From the NCBI RefSeq assembly GCF_002028545.1, contig NZ_MWPQ01000035.1, positions 1 to 41,163 of the forward strand: 41,163 nt of DNA. The letters run 5' to 3'. Of the stretch, positions 38,872 to 41,163 are shown piece after piece (position 1 is the stretch's first letter; every line of letters starts with the position of its first letter). The notes under the pieces are model-generated. The model did no database searches, had not been told where the DNA came from, and saw only the letters and a list, made by a program, of their open reading frames with translations. The translations under genes were made by a program, and so were the position numbers. Origin of the DNA: Nitrobacter vulgaris (GTDB lineage: Bacteria > Pseudomonadota > Alphaproteobacteria > Rhizobiales > Xanthobacteraceae).

Positions 38872-39062
38872 TAGAGTCGCGACCGCCTTCGCTCAATGTG
38901 GCGCTGGTCTCTACCGAACCGTTTGCCAGATGCCGTGATCTATCTCGTGCTCATCGTAGCTGTTGTAAACTCCTCGGATATGGGCACGGACGCGCCGGCA
39001 CCGAGACACAACTCGGCAGTCAATTCTTCGAGGTCATCTGTTGGCGCGTAAGAGCCTAATTT

Positions 39063-39395
39063 TTGATCACCCACGAGATCGTCGCACGAAAAACAAATCC
39101 ATCGCCGCGATGCCGTCGGCATGGTTATGAAGAAACGTCTTCCAGCCTTGCGACCGGTGACCCCCGTCTCTTCACCATATACTTGGCCACGCTCGTTTGG
39201 CCGATATCGATGCCGAGCTTAAGCAACTCTCCGTGGATCCGAGGAGCTCCCCACAGCGGGTTGGCGATGCTCATCTCGCGGATAAGCTTGCGTATCTCCG
39301 TTGATAAGTTTGGTCGGCCACCACGAGGTCGTGTTTCCAACACCAGTACGATTTGAACCTCGCGCGGTGCCACTTTATAACGGTATCTAGCTTCA
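39063..39395 (-). pseudogene. DDE integrase/transposase fragment
   Basis: Joined frames read LDTVIKWHRARFKSYWCWK, then GGRPNLSTEIRKLIREMS, ANPLWGAPRIHGELLKLGID and GQTSVAKYMVKRR, then GWKTFLHNHADGIAAMDLFF. This is the linker preceding the rve catalytic core of a widespread rhizobial integrase-like transposase; the D in AAMDLFF would be the first catalytic aspartate. Frame breaks occur near 39325 and 39140, and both ends are missing. Confidence 0.75.
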
Positions 39396-39923
39396 TGGCA
39401 CCGATCAATACAGCTCGGCAAAGATTAAGCGGGCCATGGGCTGAACGTCTGCTTTTGGGCGGATGCCATCTTATATGTCAATCTGATGCCGAGGGGACAA
39501 GATCTCGGCTGCCAGGGAGGCCCGCGATCGGAACAAGAATCAGCGCCGACCGATCGGGCTGCAAGCTATCTCTCATGAGATAGTAACATTGCGCGATTCG
39601 GCTTCAATTGCCAGCCGAACTCGCTCCCCGACAGGGATACGTTCAAGAGCGCGGGATCAGCCCAACGATTTCTGTCTGTTCACGTCGCCACCTATAACAC
39701 TTCGACCTCGAGTGCCATCTCATCTCATCTCAGCGAAGACACACCTAACATTCCGAGTTTCGGCCATGCCGGCATGCCGCAATATGATTACTGCGGCGTG
39801 ATCGCGATTGAATGATGGATTTGTCGCGCTTATCATCCGCTAACGTGAAAATGCCCATGGATGGCTGCTTTTAATGCAGCAATTGCGTGAACTTGGCTAA
39901 AATAAAGCTTATAAGGAGACCCC
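39396..39923. other. 528-base region without recognised gene
   Basis: Short frames only, no family signature. The right end is the leader of the stress-protein gene, with ATAAGGAGACCCC before the ATG. I found no FNR-type box meeting the consensus here, unlike most other intact genes of the window. Confidence 0.45.
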
Positions 39924-40334
39924 ATGTATCGACAAATCCTGATTCCAACCGATGGCTCGGAACTGGCGCATAAAGGCGTCGTACATGGGTTGTCGCTTGC
40001 GCAAGCGGTGGGTGCTAAGATCATTGTTCTTACAGTTGAAGCTTTCAATCCATATGATGCGTCCGAGTCACGGATGAAGCACGCGCGGGAGCACGCTGCT
40101 TTGATTCTGAATGAAATAGCCAACGAGGCGAAGGCCGTTGGTGTGGAGTGCGAGACGCTGCAGCTCGTTCAGCATGACCCCGACGTAGCTATCGTGGCTG
40201 CCGCAAAGGAGAAAAGCTGCGACCTCATTGTGATGGCTTCACATGGAAGAAGCGGGATTGCAGCGGCACTGCTCGGTAGCGTTACGGCCAAGGTACTCGT
40301 GCATACAGCCATTCCGGTACTAGTCTGTCACTGA
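39924..40334 (+). CDS. Universal stress protein, single Usp domain
   Basis: A 136-residue UspA-family protein starting MYRQILIPTDGSELAHKGV and carrying the complete nucleotide-binding signature in MASHGRSGIAAALLGSVTAK (G-x2-G-x9-G-S), so ATP binding is expected. Length and fold match single-domain UspA proteins, which dimerise. AAGGAGA six bases before the ATG is a strong binding site. It is monocistronic as far as can be seen. Its role as a stress or hypoxia protein is inferred from the family. Confidence 0.9.
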   Translation: MYRQILIPTDGSELAHKGVVHGLSLAQAVGAKIIVLTVEAFNPYDASESRMKHAREHAALILNEIANEAKAVGVECETLQLVQHDPDVAIVAAAKEKSCDLIVMASHGRSGIAAALLGSVTAKVLVHTAIPVLVCH

Positions 40335-41012
40335 CGCGGCCACGCCCGAGTTGAATCATTAGCACCTACGCCGGTCGGAGATTCAGCATAGGCATTGTCA
40401 GCATTGTCACTTTGTGGTCAGCCCTGATCTCCGACCATAAGTGCATCATGAGCAAAACAGCTATGCCGTGTAAACCGGCGCTGAACAATGCCTCGTGAGC
40501 GGTAACTCCTTGTGACCAGTAACGGAATCGACGTCAGAGTTGGGTTGCGCATTAGCCATGGTGACGTACCCCTCACGATTCCAATGGATCAGCCAATCAT
40601 GCTAATCCGCAAGAATTTAATAGGTCCTGATAAGTCATCGAAATAAAAGCGAGGGCGGCAATCATCCCCCGAAAAGTTAGAATAACCCCGGCCACAAGCA
40701 TCGGCACTAGGCCATCACCCGAACGTGGATTGGCTTGCTAGCAAAGTCTTCGGTGTCTTTTTGCGATTGAGCTTTTTTTGAACTTGCTCATAGGATGGTG
40801 ATGACCAGATTTGCAGCCGAGCAAGGAGCCACGCGGGCACGCTCGTGCAATAATTTGCACTCGCCTTGCGAAGGGATGTCCGGGTTTTGTTGAGTTTCTG
40901 AAGAGGTCGGCGTTCTCTATCTTGAGCCGGTAGGCTGAGGGTGCTGATTCCGCAAAGCAGAGTAACGAGAGATATAACACCGGCTGGTTCGCCGGCGAGG
41001 CTCAAAGAGAAG
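40335..41012. other. 678-base region without recognised gene
   Basis: The longest frame (about 100 codons on the minus strand near 40715-41035) runs into the inverted repeat at 41013 and has no family signature or ribosome binding site. No tRNA or strong hairpin was noticed. Confidence 0.45.
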
Positions 41013-41041
41013 GGATGTCTCGTAAGTCCGTACATTCCTAC
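41013..41041 (-). repeat. Solo terminal inverted repeat of the IS481-like element
   Basis: GGATGTCTCGTAAGTCCGTA and the following nine bases are the reverse complement of 33832-33860 with only two differences in 29. It is closer to that left end than the element's own right end at 36116 is. It marks the end of another copy, or the far end of a composite structure. Confidence 0.7.
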
Positions 41042-41070
41042 AATTCGCGACGAAGCGTCGAAGCCTGCTG

Positions 41071-41163
41071 ATTCCGGAGCAAGCCGCCCACCTATTCCAG
41101 GATGATGCCGCCCACCTGTTCCGATTAATTGTCGCCCAGCATTCCGATTAATCCTCGCCCAGC
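41071..41163. repeat. Four tandem 23-24 base repeats running off the window edge
   Basis: Units begin at 41071, 41094, 41118 and 41141 with the pattern RTTCC, about eight variable bases (GATTAATN in two of them), then GCCCACCT or CGCCCAGC. Multiple short direct repeats of this kind occur at the ends of IS21-family elements, where they bind the transposase; the adjacent gene would lie right of the window. A minisatellite is the alternative. Confidence 0.55.

Noticed and set aside
40715-41035. 106-codon minus-strand frame near the right end
   Set aside because: It begins inside the IS481-type inverted repeat and has no recognisable features.
41071-41163. CRISPR array
   Set aside because: The units are contiguous, imperfect 23-24 base repeats with no unique spacers.

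Overview
The window looks like an accessory, mobile-element-rich stretch of an alphaproteobacterial (probably Hyphomicrobiales/rhizobial-type) chromosome or large plasmid. The reasons are the GC-rich coding style, several FNR/FixK-type boxes (TTGAY-N4-RTCAA), a Ti-type TraA relaxase remnant, a dispersed palindromic repeat of a kind I associate with Rhizobiales, and IS families common there. The organism call is inference; no rRNA, tRNA or CRISPR was seen.

Layout. 1-1.4 kb: tail of an IS630-type transposase, then a membrane M50 site-2 protease with CBS domains behind an FNR box. 1.6-5.9 kb: a sulfur module (DUF2892 protein, two half-size YeeE/YedE transporters, ETHE1/Blh-like persulfide dioxygenase, SulP transporter, convergent DUF302 gene). 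6.5-6.9 kb: a DksA/TraR-like zinc-finger protein. 7.6-15.8 kb: phosphoketolase, a frameshifted P-type ATPase, an alcohol dehydrogenase relic and an acetate kinase-PduL fusion. 15.9-19.8 kb: gene graveyard (NhaA, CD-NTase, ImmA/IrrE, IS3, IS110, FNR-type HTH, UvrD and ABC-2 permease fragments). 19.9-24.4 kb: tandem universal stress protein, intact P2-type ATPase, broken DUF1538 gene. 24.5-31.6 kb: sugar block (GH4, clan GH-A hydrolase, GH1 beta-glucosidase, SbmA/YddA-like membrane protein, CBS protein, glucokinase). 31.6-36.4 kb: IS3 orfA, chrA relic, a small membrane protein, cytochrome b561, and an IS481-like element split by an IS110/IS1111-like element. 36.4-41.2 kb: TraA and DUF808 fragments, a BT1-like transporter, an integrase fragment, a single-domain Usp, and inverted and tandem repeats at the right edge.

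How the genes fit together. Perfect FNR/FixK-type palindromes lie before the M50 protease, upstream of DUF302, between the two divergent glycosidases, between the SbmA-like and CBS genes, and before cytochrome b561. A 9/10 match precedes a 61-residue membrane protein, and a weaker match precedes phosphoketolase. With the stress and CBS proteins this reads as a low-oxygen survival island. The intact enzymes form a plausible route: beta-glucoside to glucose (GH1), glucose-6-phosphate (glucokinase), pentose-phosphate intermediates, acetyl-phosphate (phosphoketolase), then acetate plus ATP or acetyl-CoA through the fused acetate kinase-PduL protein. The pathway and its oxygen control are inference from gene content and motifs.

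Many other genes are truncated or frameshifted, and two 227-bp IS3 fragments in direct orientation bracket 18 kb, so the region appears to have been assembled and eroded by transposition and recombination. Large intact genes beside the broken ones argue against general sequencing error, but a few indels sit in homopolymer runs and should be checked.
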